Source of the DNA: Clostridiales bacterium
GTDB taxonomy: Bacteria; Bacillota; Clostridia; Oscillospirales; Oscillospiraceae
NCBI GenBank assembly: GCA_004555205.1
Contig: SFIY01000006.1
Coordinates: 1 to 64,000, forward strand
Direction of reading: 5' to 3'
DNA: 64,000 nt
Position numbers and translations under genes: made by a program. Numbering within the stretch: the first letter of the stretch is position 1; the number at the start of each line of letters is the position of its first letter. This document shows positions 14,909-23,437 of this stretch, one piece after another. Below the pieces are notes generated by a model. The model made no database searches and was not told the DNA's origin. It saw only the letters and a list, made by a program, of their open reading frames with translations.

Positions 14909-16087
14909 ATGCTAAATCAAAAATTAATTGATCGCGAGTTCGGGTACATCGGTGACCATGTATATCTGAACCATAGTCTTGTCGGCATGCCCCCCGAGCG
15001 AGTCAAGGATGCCTGCCGCACTTTTATGGATGACTATGTCGCCACCTATAATGACAGCATCAAGACCGATCTGTTGGCTAAACGGAAGCAAGCCAAAAAA
15101 AATATAGCTGATTTGATCCACGCCTATCCCGATGAAATTATCTTCGAAAAGAATGTGACAGAAAGTCTCTCCACCTTTGCCATGGGATATTCTGAACTGA
15201 AGCCCGGCACAAATGCCATCATTGTGGACTCCGACTTCCCCAATACCATCTTTCCCTGGATCAACGCTCATAAACAGCGCGGCTTTGATTTGAATGTTTA
15301 CAAAACCACCCGTGGCCAGATCATTACCGAGGACATTATCGCCCTCATGAATGAAAATACCAAAGTTCTCGCGCTGTCCATGGTACAGTCTGGCTGGGGA
15401 TATTTGGCAGACCTGAAGGCGCTGGGACACGCTTGCCGCGAAAGAGGCATCGCTTTTGTCGTAGACGGTTTTCAGGGTATCGGCCGACTGTCTATCGATG
15501 TATCCGAGTGTTGCATTGATTATTTGGTCTGCGGCGGATTCAAGGCATTGATGGGTACTTGGGGTGCAGCTTTCATTTACTGTAACCCAGCCATTATCAA
15601 AAAGATTTTCCCGCCCACTGTCGGCTACCAAAGCGCCAAGTCCCACATCCTTGCCCCCGGTGTAACCACTGACTTTGATGAAATTGACTTCCTTGATGAT
15701 GTCAGGCGGTTAGAAGCCGGCAGTCAGTGCACATATGCCATTCATTCTATCAGCAAGGGTGTGGAATTGCTGCTGGAACTTGGCATGGATAATGTGGAAA
15801 AACATGTGCTGGATTTGGATCGCTATCTGCGGCAAAAACTCAACACCCTTCCGTTGGATGTGGTCACTCCCCAGGATCCCGCTCGTCTATCCGGAGTCAT
15901 TGCTATTCTGTTCCCTAAAGAATTGACAGACAAGGCCAAGGAAATTTTCCAACGCCGCAAGATCCACCTGACTCTCCGAGCAGGCTATATCCGTGTAACG
16001 ATTGCTGTAATCAATACCCGCGAGCACATGGATGCTTTTTTTGAAGCCATGCAGGAACTGTGTGCTCCTCAGACAGAAAAGGAGTAA
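14909..16087 (+). CDS. Class V aminotransferase fold PLP enzyme
   Basis: The 392-residue fold-type I enzyme is of the cysteine desulfurase/selenocysteine lyase/isopenicillin epimerase superfamily. Seen features are the N-terminal VYLNHSLVGMPP, the Asp-containing VVDGFQGIGRLSIDV and the PLP lysine in VCGGFKALMGTWG. No catalytic cysteine loop of the IscS type is evident, so desulfuration is unlikely. A transaminase, lyase or epimerase acting on amino acids is more likely. GGAGGAAACCGTCCC precedes the ATG. It is followed after 7 bases by an M24 peptidase gene. Confidence 0.85.
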   Translation: MLNQKLIDREFGYIGDHVYLNHSLVGMPPERVKDACRTFMDDYVATYNDSIKTDLLAKRKQAKKNIADLIHAYPDEIIFEKNVTESLSTFAMGYSELKPGTNAIIVDSDFPNTIFPWINAHKQRGFDLNVYKTTRGQIITEDIIALMNENTKVLALSMVQSGWGYLADLKALGHACRERGIAFVVDGFQGIGRLSIDVSECCIDYLVCGGFKALMGTWGAAFIYCNPAIIKKIFPPTVGYQSAKSHILAPGVTTDFDEIDFLDDVRRLEAGSQCTYAIHSISKGVELLLELGMDNVEKHVLDLDRYLRQKLNTLPLDVVTPQDPARLSGVIAILFPKELTDKAKEIFQRRKIHLTLRAGYIRVTIAVINTREHMDAFFEAMQELCAPQTEKE

Positions 16088-16094
16088 ATAAAAT

Positions 16095-17324
16095 ATGTAT
16101 ACTTTCGATAAATGCCTCCCCCCCTTACTGGCACAGAGAGATCACAAGACTATGATTGGCCGTATTCAGTCTGCCATGAAAAACGCCGGTCTTGAATATA
16201 TGATTCTTACCCACGTTCAGGATACATTCTACGCAACTGGTTATATGCCCCTAATGCCCAGCGCTGTTTCCGTAGTACCCGCCGAGGGTAACGTTGTGCT
16301 GATCGTCAGCACATTGGAAAGCGAAGCTGCTGCCAGTTTGACCCCAGAGGAGGTCGACGTGCGCGAGGTGCGCTCCTGGGTCTTTATCGACGATGGTACC
16401 CCCGCCTCCCGAACAGAAAAAGGAACCATTATCGATCCAAACGGCGCCGCAGGTGTCATCCTTGACATTTTGCTTCGCAAGCCGCTGCAGGGTAAAATCG
16501 GTATCAATCTTGGCATTGTAAGCAAACACCTGTGGGACAAACTGACCGAGAAAATTCCAAGAAACCGCTTTGAAGACTGTGCACAGCTTCTGCTGGATGT
16601 CCGCATTCTAAAGACTCCATGGGAGATCGATATGCTCCGTTTGGCAGCACAACAGGCCGAAAAGGTTTATAAACTGATGGCAGATGACATCAAGCCAGGT
16701 ATGCCTGCATGGAAGATCGATGCGCTCTATGTTTATCACTCTGCTAAGCTCAATCTGCAGCATGGTGCCATGAGCCGACGTCATGTATTTCTCACCTCAC
16801 AGGGAACCTACTATGGTCTTTCCGGAATGCCTCGAGGCTATATTCTGCAGAAAGGTGATGTGGTAAAACTAGACTCCGGCTTCCGTTATATGGAACACAC
16901 TTCCGACATCGCCCGCACTATTGCCGTAGGTGGTGAAGCAAGCGACGAAGTGCAGGAGGTTTACAACATTCTCTATAAAGCCTATCGCGTAGGTGTGGAT
17001 ATGCTGGCTCCCGGTGTGAAATTCAAGGATCTGTACTGGGCTGTGCGTAACGAGGTTGAGAAATCTTCCTTTATCCCCTGCTATCCCCGAGGCAACATGG
17101 GTCACTCCATTGGCTGCGGACATCACGCCGAAGAATACCCCACCATTTCTCAGGACCGAGAAATCTGCTTCCAGCCCGGCATGGTGGTTTGCGTGGAAAC
17201 TCCTTACTCTGCCATCGGCGGTGCGCCGGTACACGGCGGATTCAATATCGAAGATACTTTTGCCATCACAGAAGACGGTTATGAGGCATTTACCACTGCA
17301 CCTGATAACATCTTCTGGAAATAA
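16095..17324 (+). CDS. M24 family metallopeptidase (Xaa-Pro peptidase/creatinase-like)
   Basis: The 409-residue protein has an N-terminal creatinase domain (about 1-165) and a C-terminal pita-bread domain. The five metal ligands can be picked out: Asp in VKLDSGF, Asp in TSDIART, His in GHSIGCGHH, Glu in VCVETPY and Glu in FNIEDTF. Such enzymes remove N-terminal residues before proline or hydrolyse creatine-like amides. No signal peptide is present, so it acts in the cytosol. The ribosome site AAGGAG overlaps the stop of the upstream class V gene. The coupling suggests that it releases the amino acid on which that enzyme acts. Confidence 0.9.
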   Translation: MYTFDKCLPPLLAQRDHKTMIGRIQSAMKNAGLEYMILTHVQDTFYATGYMPLMPSAVSVVPAEGNVVLIVSTLESEAAASLTPEEVDVREVRSWVFIDDGTPASRTEKGTIIDPNGAAGVILDILLRKPLQGKIGINLGIVSKHLWDKLTEKIPRNRFEDCAQLLLDVRILKTPWEIDMLRLAAQQAEKVYKLMADDIKPGMPAWKIDALYVYHSAKLNLQHGAMSRRHVFLTSQGTYYGLSGMPRGYILQKGDVVKLDSGFRYMEHTSDIARTIAVGGEASDEVQEVYNILYKAYRVGVDMLAPGVKFKDLYWAVRNEVEKSSFIPCYPRGNMGHSIGCGHHAEEYPTISQDREICFQPGMVVCVETPYSAIGGAPVHGGFNIEDTFAITEDGYEAFTTAPDNIFWK

Positions 17325-17354
17325 TATTGTCTTTCATCTTACTCTTTTCTTCCT

Positions 17355-17402
17355 AAAAAGCAGTCGCCAGTCCTTTTTCAAGGACTGGCGACTGCTTTTT
17401 AT
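17355..17402. terminator. Bidirectional terminator between convergent operons
   Basis: A 21-bp perfect stem (left arm 17355-17375, right arm 17380-17400; core CAGTCGCCAGTCC) has a four-base loop and T-runs on both strands. It ends both the plus-strand M24 operon and the long minus-strand peptide operon. Confidence 0.93.
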
Positions 17403-17408
17403 TCTCTT

Positions 17409-18848
17409 TCATTTTTCGCACATCAATGCAAGAATTTTCAAAAGAAACTTCCATGTATTCTCTACCGATGCCACCTCCAACCGTTCCTTAGGCGTATGGA
17501 CAAAGGTAATATTCGGCCCAATGGATACACAATCAAGCCCATCTATCCCGGCTGCGAAAATGCCGCACTCTGCGCCCGCATGGCTTATCTTCACCTCCGG
17601 CTCGTTGCCATATAGGTCGCAGTACGCCTGACGGCAGCAATCTCGCAACGGCGACTCTGTACAAAACGCCCACACCGGGCTGCCAACCGAACAGGCAGTA
17701 CTACCGCCCAACTGCTTTATCAGGCATTCTATGCGTTGATTCATCATCTGCTTTTGACTCACTAATGCACTGCGAACACAGAATTCTCCGTAAATCTCCT
17801 CCGGGTTTACTCGGAGGATACCAAAGTTCGCGGATGTCTGCGGCAGTCCCGGTACATCGGCGCTCATCTCCTCCACGCCCTGCGGCACACATTGCAGCAT
17901 ACACAGCAACCGGCCCGTGGATTCTATGTCCAGCATGGGTGCTGTGTTTTCAGTGTGGCACACCTCAATACAGAGTGTCGGTTCTGTAACCCGATATTCT
18001 GCCCGAAGTTCATTCTCCATCTCAGCTACGACTACTTTTACATCAAGATTGTCCTGTACCGCCACCACAGCATGCGCTTCATCAGCTATGGCGTTATCAG
18101 CTTGTCCGCTAAAGGCATCGATCACATGCATCGTGCCAGTACAGCTAAGCTGATATAATATACGTCCCAGCAGGCGAATTGCACAGGCTCTTCCTTTATG
18201 AATATCAATACCGGAATGTCCTCCTTGCAATCCGCAGATATGTATATCCCATACATCTCCCGATGCAGGGATACGCACAACAGGCAGATGGCAGGTGACC
18301 TTATTACCCCCTGCACATCCGGCAAAAATCTCACCTTCTCGCTCAGAGTCCAGATTGATCATACGGCGCCCTTTTAGCCATGACATATCCAGTTGTGCTG
18401 CTCCCTTCATTCCAATCTCTTCATCAACTGTCAGCACAGCCTCCAGCGGCGGGTGGACAATATCCGATGCATCCAACAGTGACAGGATCATCGCTACGGC
18501 AATGCCGTTATCAGCACCCAGAGTTGTTCCATCGGCCCATACATCGGATCCATCCGTACACAGCCGTATGCCTTCGCAACTCATATCGACAGTGCTTCCG
18601 CTTTCTTTTGCACAGACCATATCAAGATGTCCCTGCAGTATGAGCGGAGGCTCATTCTCCGCCCCACGGCTGCCGTGTTTGTAGATAACGATATTTCCCG
18701 CGTCATCCTGCCGATAGGTCAGCTTACGATCCGCCGCAAAGGCAGCACACCAATCGGATATCGCCTTTGTGTCTCTGGAGCCGTGAGGGATGGCACTGAG
18801 CAATTCAAACCAATGGAATACAACTCGTGGGGACAGTTTTTCCAGCAT
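17409..18848 (-). CDS. M20 family beta-Ala-His dipeptidase (PepD-like)
   Basis: The 479-residue protein is of the aminoacyl-histidine dipeptidase family, with first zinc ligand in QGHLDMV, bridging Asp in GADNG, catalytic Glu pair DEEIG, LDSE, and the late His in ISHAGAECG. It hydrolyses a broad range of dipeptides in the cytosol. The start is ATG 18848 with GGAAGGAGA upstream; a longer start 13 codons up has no ribosome site. It is the last gene of the ABC transporter/peptidase operon and ends next to the shared terminator. Confidence 0.93.
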   Translation of the reverse strand: MLEKLSPRVVFHWFELLSAIPHGSRDTKAISDWCAAFAADRKLTYRQDDAGNIVIYKHGSRGAENEPPLILQGHLDMVCAKESGSTVDMSCEGIRLCTDGSDVWADGTTLGADNGIAVAMILSLLDASDIVHPPLEAVLTVDEEIGMKGAAQLDMSWLKGRRMINLDSEREGEIFAGCAGGNKVTCHLPVVRIPASGDVWDIHICGLQGGHSGIDIHKGRACAIRLLGRILYQLSCTGTMHVIDAFSGQADNAIADEAHAVVAVQDNLDVKVVVAEMENELRAEYRVTEPTLCIEVCHTENTAPMLDIESTGRLLCMLQCVPQGVEEMSADVPGLPQTSANFGILRVNPEEIYGEFCVRSALVSQKQMMNQRIECLIKQLGGSTACSVGSPVWAFCTESPLRDCCRQAYCDLYGNEPEVKISHAGAECGIFAAGIDGLDCVSIGPNITFVHTPKERLEVASVENTWKFLLKILALMCEK

Positions 18849-18917
18849 AGTTTTTATCTCCTTCCATTTTTCATAAAACACGCACACCCGGCTCAGCCGG
18901 ACGTGCGCACATATATC

Positions 18918-20051
18918 TTAGAGGGCGATCTCTTTTTTGAGCAGCGCAGGATTCAGCGGCTGCAGTTCCTCCGGCAGATATAGCCCGTCCTTTTGAATCA
19001 GCACATCATCAAACCATATCTCGCCGCCGCCATACTCTGGCTGCATACGGTAGACCATGTCCCAGTGTATTTTACTCACATTACCGTTTCCACATGTTTC
19101 GTAGGCATTTCCGGGCGTAAAATGAAAGCTCCCGGCTGCCTTTTCATCAAATAGGATCGAACCAACTACTCGCTCAATGAACGGATTCGTTCCCATGGCA
19201 AATTCACCAATATGACGAGCTCCTTCATCAGTGGCGAAAATCGCATCCATATGTGCCTGATTACCGCGCTGGCAGGAATAGGACACGATTTTGCCCTCGT
19301 GCAACTCCAGCTGAACGCCCTCAAACAGTTCATTATCAAAAAAAGTAGGAGTATTATATCGAATATAGCCCTCTGCACTGTCGATCACCGGAGCCGTAAA
19401 AACCTCTCCGGCAGGGATATTATGCGTACCGCGGCACACACATACTCCCTTATCCTTGATGCTGAAGGAAAGATCCACACTCTCTCCCTTGATCCGCACT
19501 TGATCTGTTCTTTGCATTAGATCCGCAAGAGGCTTCATCCGCTGGGCAAAGCGCTTATAATCTATGCAGCAGCTCTCAAAATAGAACTTCACAAAGCTCT
19601 CTGTTGCCATACCCGCAGACTGTGCCATAGCCTCGTTAGGTTCGCAGGTCGCCAGCCACCTGGTATGTGGAATCCGGGTTTGGAAGTGCACCGGCCGCTC
19701 ATAGAATGTACGATACATCTGCGACTGCTTTATCGGAATTTCTGCCATGTCATAGGGATTCTTATTTAGGCGCAGAGAGATGTACACATCCATCTCTTGC
19801 ATACGTTGCACATCCCATGTTGCCTGCATCCGGACGGTCTCCTCATCAGCACCACTGATCCATACACTCTGCAGGGAGTCACGCAACTGATGATAGAACG
19901 GCCTTCCCCCCGCAGCATAAACCGCACGGATCATTTCACAGGCCAGGCCATCATCAGCATCTGTCACCTCAATGAGCACTTTTTCTCCAGGCTTGACGCA
20001 AACCACTTCATTAACGATCAGTTTGGCATATTTTTTGTACGATTCTTTCAT
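18918..20051 (-). CDS. M29 family (leucyl/AmpS-type) aminopeptidase
   Basis: The 377-residue protein resembles the thermophilic aminopeptidase family, with features such as GEKVLIEVTDADD near the N-terminus, GTHNIPAGEVFTAPV in the middle and the C-terminal metal-binding region around FAMGTNP, SIHWDM-like VSKIHWDMVY and GGGEIWFDD. These are metal-dependent cytosolic aminopeptidases. ATG 20051 is preceded by AAAGGAGGAACT. A longer upstream open frame overlaps the MATE gene and has no support. It lies between a MATE transporter gene and the M20 gene in one operon. Confidence 0.92.
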   Translation of the reverse strand: MKESYKKYAKLIVNEVVCVKPGEKVLIEVTDADDGLACEMIRAVYAAGGRPFYHQLRDSLQSVWISGADEETVRMQATWDVQRMQEMDVYISLRLNKNPYDMAEIPIKQSQMYRTFYERPVHFQTRIPHTRWLATCEPNEAMAQSAGMATESFVKFYFESCCIDYKRFAQRMKPLADLMQRTDQVRIKGESVDLSFSIKDKGVCVCRGTHNIPAGEVFTAPVIDSAEGYIRYNTPTFFDNELFEGVQLELHEGKIVSYSCQRGNQAHMDAIFATDEGARHIGEFAMGTNPFIERVVGSILFDEKAAGSFHFTPGNAYETCGNGNVSKIHWDMVYRMQPEYGGGEIWFDDVLIQKDGLYLPEELQPLNPALLKKEIAL

Positions 20052-20061
20052 AGTTCCTCCT

Positions 20062-21456
20062 TTAGTCCCTCTTATCAGCTGTCGATTCCCAACTCTTGAG
20101 CCATCTGTCCGATTTGAATCTTGCTTTGTAGGCAATATGTCGAGCCAAATGGTCTGCCCCCTGTGACAAAACAACAGCCATGGGGCCAAGCCCGAGTTTT
20201 GTGCCCAGCAGCCACATACCTCCAACGCGACAAACCCACGCCGAAAGCGGCGAAAAGAACATGGCGAATTTTGCATCACCAACAGCTTTAAATCCATTGG
20301 ACAGTGCAAAGCACCCCGGAAGTGCCGGAACAAACAGGCTATACAGCATTGTCATCCTTGCCGCCATGGGCCAAACAGCTTCCTCCCGGCAAAAAAGACA
20401 GGCCAGCGGAACAGCCAGAACCAGATGCGCAACCGTAGTCCAGATGGCCACAGCCCTCGCACATCGATACAGATAGCCCACACAGGAACGGACTGACATG
20501 GCATTATTTTCTCGTCCGGCACAGCGTCCGGTGATCGGTGTTACCAAAAAGTTGATAGACATGAACGGGATCAGCAAAACATTGGTAACAGACGCAAATA
20601 CCTGATTGGCCGAAATGACTGCAGTTCCCATACCGGCGATGAGCACCTGCACCACCAGCCTGGTCAGATTAAATAACAAGTTTTCCGTTGCGGAGGGCAC
20701 ACTGATATGCGCAAGGTTTTTCATTCTCCTCCATGTTTCCCGATCGAAGCTAAAAATAGGATGTGCCGTAAAACCCTTTCGCATCACCATAGCCACTGCG
20801 ATAGCAGCGCCGACCGATACCGAAAGAAAATAGGCAAGCCCCGCACCTGCAACACCCATCTGTAAATAAAATGTGAAAAACAAGTTTGTGAGTATACTCA
20901 TTACATTGATGCAAATGCTCACAAACATGGGTCTTTTGCTGTCTCCGCAGCTTCTCATAAAACCACAGCATTGAAAATAGATGAACCACAATGGTGGTGT
21001 TAGGGCAGTATAGCTGTAATATGCGACAGAGTTGTCTATTACCTCAGGCTCTGCACTACCAAATAAGGTATGCAACATCGGTACACGCAGAAAAAACAGG
21101 CCAAGAGAAAGCGCAAGGCTGATGGCAAAACCCATCAGCAGTGCTGCACCGGCTGCTTTTGCTCCCTCTTTCAGACGATGAGCGCCGGAGGACTGCGCCA
21201 CCAAAGCCGTCCCTCCCATGGAAAACGCCTGAAAAACAATCATAATCGTATTGTTAATTGGATTGATTTGACTAACCCCAGCTATAGCCGCATTGCCAAC
21301 AAAACTCATAACAATGACATTGATGTTCTCCAGCAGTGTAGAGGCAAATTGCTCTGTCAGCATTCCCGGCAGCATCGTGTGCAGATCATTTCGTACACTC
21401 TCATTGGATTTCACAGATGGACGCAATAATTCTATTATTGTTTTCCTGATATTCAT
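20062..21456 (-). CDS. MATE family efflux transporter
   Basis: The 464-residue integral membrane protein has about 12 hydrophobic segments and the MatE start MLPGMLTEQFASTLLENINVI. MATE proteins export organic cations or metabolites with H+ or Na+. Here it is embedded between peptidase genes, so export of excess amino acids or toxic peptide products is a context-based guess. It is a paralogue of the protein encoded at 33193-34578: both share features like ALTPPLWFIYFQCCGFMRS. The start follows the S9 gene stop by 6 bases with a weak ribosome site. Confidence 0.92.
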   Translation of the reverse strand: MNIRKTIIELLRPSVKSNESVRNDLHTMLPGMLTEQFASTLLENINVIVMSFVGNAAIAGVSQINPINNTIMIVFQAFSMGGTALVAQSSGAHRLKEGAKAAGAALLMGFAISLALSLGLFFLRVPMLHTLFGSAEPEVIDNSVAYYSYTALTPPLWFIYFQCCGFMRSCGDSKRPMFVSICINVMSILTNLFFTFYLQMGVAGAGLAYFLSVSVGAAIAVAMVMRKGFTAHPIFSFDRETWRRMKNLAHISVPSATENLLFNLTRLVVQVLIAGMGTAVISANQVFASVTNVLLIPFMSINFLVTPITGRCAGRENNAMSVRSCVGYLYRCARAVAIWTTVAHLVLAVPLACLFCREEAVWPMAARMTMLYSLFVPALPGCFALSNGFKAVGDAKFAMFFSPLSAWVCRVGGMWLLGTKLGLGPMAVVLSQGADHLARHIAYKARFKSDRWLKSWESTADKRD

Positions 21457-21462
21457 GTCAAA

Positions 21463-23349
21463 TCACATTAAATACCGTCCGAACCATTCCAGCATCACAT
21501 CAATGTCGTGGAGCAGCTGAGATACCCGACGGCCGCCGTGTCCGCATCCGCGGTTAACCATAAGCCGTGTGTCCACACCCCGCTCCAGTAACGCCACGAA
21601 CATCTGCTGTGCCTGCTCCAGAGGACAGTACTGATCTTTCTCATGCTGAATAAACAGCGTCGGCGTAGTAACCCGATCGGCATACCGCAGTGGAGACTGG
21701 CGCCACAAGGCGTCAAGATCCGTCCAGGGTGTAGCTGCCACCACTCGGTCACCGTACCAGCGCTCTACGGAAGTGCCGTGCATACTGATCCAGTTGATGG
21801 GCGACATCCGTGCCGTAGCTGCCTTGAATCTGTCCGTATGCCCCACAGCCCAGCTTGTCATGAAGCCACCGTAACTTTGGCCGGTTATAGCCAACCGTTC
21901 CGGATCTAAGCCAGGATATGCTTCCAGAACCGCATCCGTAAAAGCCATAACATTGTGAAAATCTTCTTCACCCAAACGGCCAGTCACATTCATGAAGTCT
22001 ACGCCATATGTAGTCGAACCTCTGGGATTGCAGAAGAATACAAAATAGCCCTCGTTGGCCCACCGCTGGTGCTCGCAGGTAAAGGCATCGTTATAACAGC
22101 CATGGGGACCGCCGTGGATATTTAGGATGCCTGGGTACTTCTTCCCCGGCTCATACTCCACAGGCTTCATGACCCAGCCGTACACCTTATCGCTGCCGTC
22201 CTCTACGCAAAAAGGCTCCGGCACACTAAAGGAATAAGTGTCATACAGTTCGTCGTTCTGGTGGGACAACTGAGTAACCTGTCCATCACGCCAGCGGTAG
22301 ATTTCCGGCAGGCGGTTGCTACGCCAACCTGTGAAGATAATGTCCTCACCCACAGAGATGGGACAGGTGGGATTAATACCCGGAGTTGGAATATCCTCAT
22401 ACTCCAATTCGTCGGTCCAGCGAGCCATAATAGTTTTTGCCTGAAATGTCCGCTGGAACAGAGTCACTCCATCTCGCTGGCGCACAGTGCCCAACTCCCA
22501 CTGAGGCTCTGCATCCACTCGCATATCTCCGCCATTCAAAGATACGGACTTAATGCGGATAGATGCAATGGCGGGTCCATCCTCAATGGCCCATGCACCA
22601 TAATACACGCGCCCGTTCCGTTGCGCCAAAGAGAACACATAGCAGCTATCCCGGCACAGGATTTTGGTTTCGCCGCTGGCCCACTCATAGCGGCAGATGC
22701 AGGCTCGTCCAGCCTCATCTCTGTCATAGTCATAGCCCACATAGCAGATACCATCTTTATCTGTCAGCACATCATCGCTGCAAAAGGTCATAAAGGTCTG
22801 CATGGTGGGAGCAGTGAGCTGACGAAGCTCACCTGCCGCGCAATCCCAGAGAAACAGTGATCTGCGGTGTCTGTTTTCATATGATCCGCCGTCACCCCAG
22901 TAGGGATACTCGTCAAAAAACAGCCACTTATCCTGGTTCCGCTCTGTCTCCGGATTTAAATCCGTGTCCGCTCGAACGAGGAATCGATCATTCCCCAGAA
23001 GAGAAGCCTGGGCCCCCGCAACAGGAATTCGCATATATTCAACTGCCTCACCGCCATCCACAGTGATAGAGTAGAACACAGTTTCATTCACCGGCACATC
23101 TCCACCACCTACAGTAGAGAAAAGCACATGGTTATTGTCCAGCCAAAACGCCCCATTTTCCCGACCTCCTGTTGTGAGCTGAGTCTCTCGCCCACTCTCC
23201 AAATCCAGAAGCCACAGGTAATTCTCGTAGGCATCCCTTTTAACATTCATTCGCTGCACAGTATACAGCGCACGCCGTCCATCCGGCGATATCTGTAGAC
23301 CCCGCACAGTGCGGAGCATCTGATAATCCTCGTTGCAAAACTTTTTCAC
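21463..23349 (-). CDS. S9 family peptidase (acylaminoacyl-peptidase/prolyl oligopeptidase type)
   Basis: The 628-residue protein has an N-terminal beta-propeller (about 1-380) and a C-terminal alpha/beta hydrolase domain. Ser about residue 492 lies in GQSYGGFMTSW, oxyanion region NIHGGPHG, catalytic Asp in HEKDQYCP and catalytic His in RGCGHGG. It has no signal peptide and acts on short peptides in the cytosol. The preferred start is GTG 23349 (VKKFCNEDYQ), with GAGGT 8 bases upstream. The frame is open further upstream but overlaps the M14 gene. Confidence 0.9.
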   Translation of the reverse strand: MKKFCNEDYQMLRTVRGLQISPDGRRALYTVQRMNVKRDAYENYLWLLDLESGRETQLTTGGRENGAFWLDNNHVLFSTVGGGDVPVNETVFYSITVDGGEAVEYMRIPVAGAQASLLGNDRFLVRADTDLNPETERNQDKWLFFDEYPYWGDGGSYENRHRRSLFLWDCAAGELRQLTAPTMQTFMTFCSDDVLTDKDGICYVGYDYDRDEAGRACICRYEWASGETKILCRDSCYVFSLAQRNGRVYYGAWAIEDGPAIASIRIKSVSLNGGDMRVDAEPQWELGTVRQRDGVTLFQRTFQAKTIMARWTDELEYEDIPTPGINPTCPISVGEDIIFTGWRSNRLPEIYRWRDGQVTQLSHQNDELYDTYSFSVPEPFCVEDGSDKVYGWVMKPVEYEPGKKYPGILNIHGGPHGCYNDAFTCEHQRWANEGYFVFFCNPRGSTTYGVDFMNVTGRLGEEDFHNVMAFTDAVLEAYPGLDPERLAITGQSYGGFMTSWAVGHTDRFKAATARMSPINWISMHGTSVERWYGDRVVAATPWTDLDALWRQSPLRYADRVTTPTLFIQHEKDQYCPLEQAQQMFVALLERGVDTRLMVNRGCGHGGRRVSQLLHDIDVMLEWFGRYLM

Positions 23350-23403
23350 AGCGTGTACCTCACTTTCAAATTGATTACCCAGTTTGTGCCTGTACTCAGT
23401 TTT

Positions 23404-23432
23404 CGGGGATGCTGCACACGGCAGCATCCCCG
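23404..23432 (-). terminator. Intercistronic hairpin between M14 and S9 genes
   Basis: A 12-bp perfect stem, CGGGGATGCTGC with GCAGCATCCCCG, and loop ACACG lie just after the M14 stop. No T-run follows on the minus strand, so it more likely stabilises or partly attenuates the operon mRNA than ends it. Confidence 0.5.
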
Positions 23433-23437
23433 ACTCT

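Noticed and set aside
14909..16087. Class V enzyme as a cysteine desulfurase
   Set aside because: The typical catalytic-cysteine loop and sulfur-transfer context are missing. The partner gene is a peptidase, so an amino-acid transaminase, lyase or epimerase fits better.
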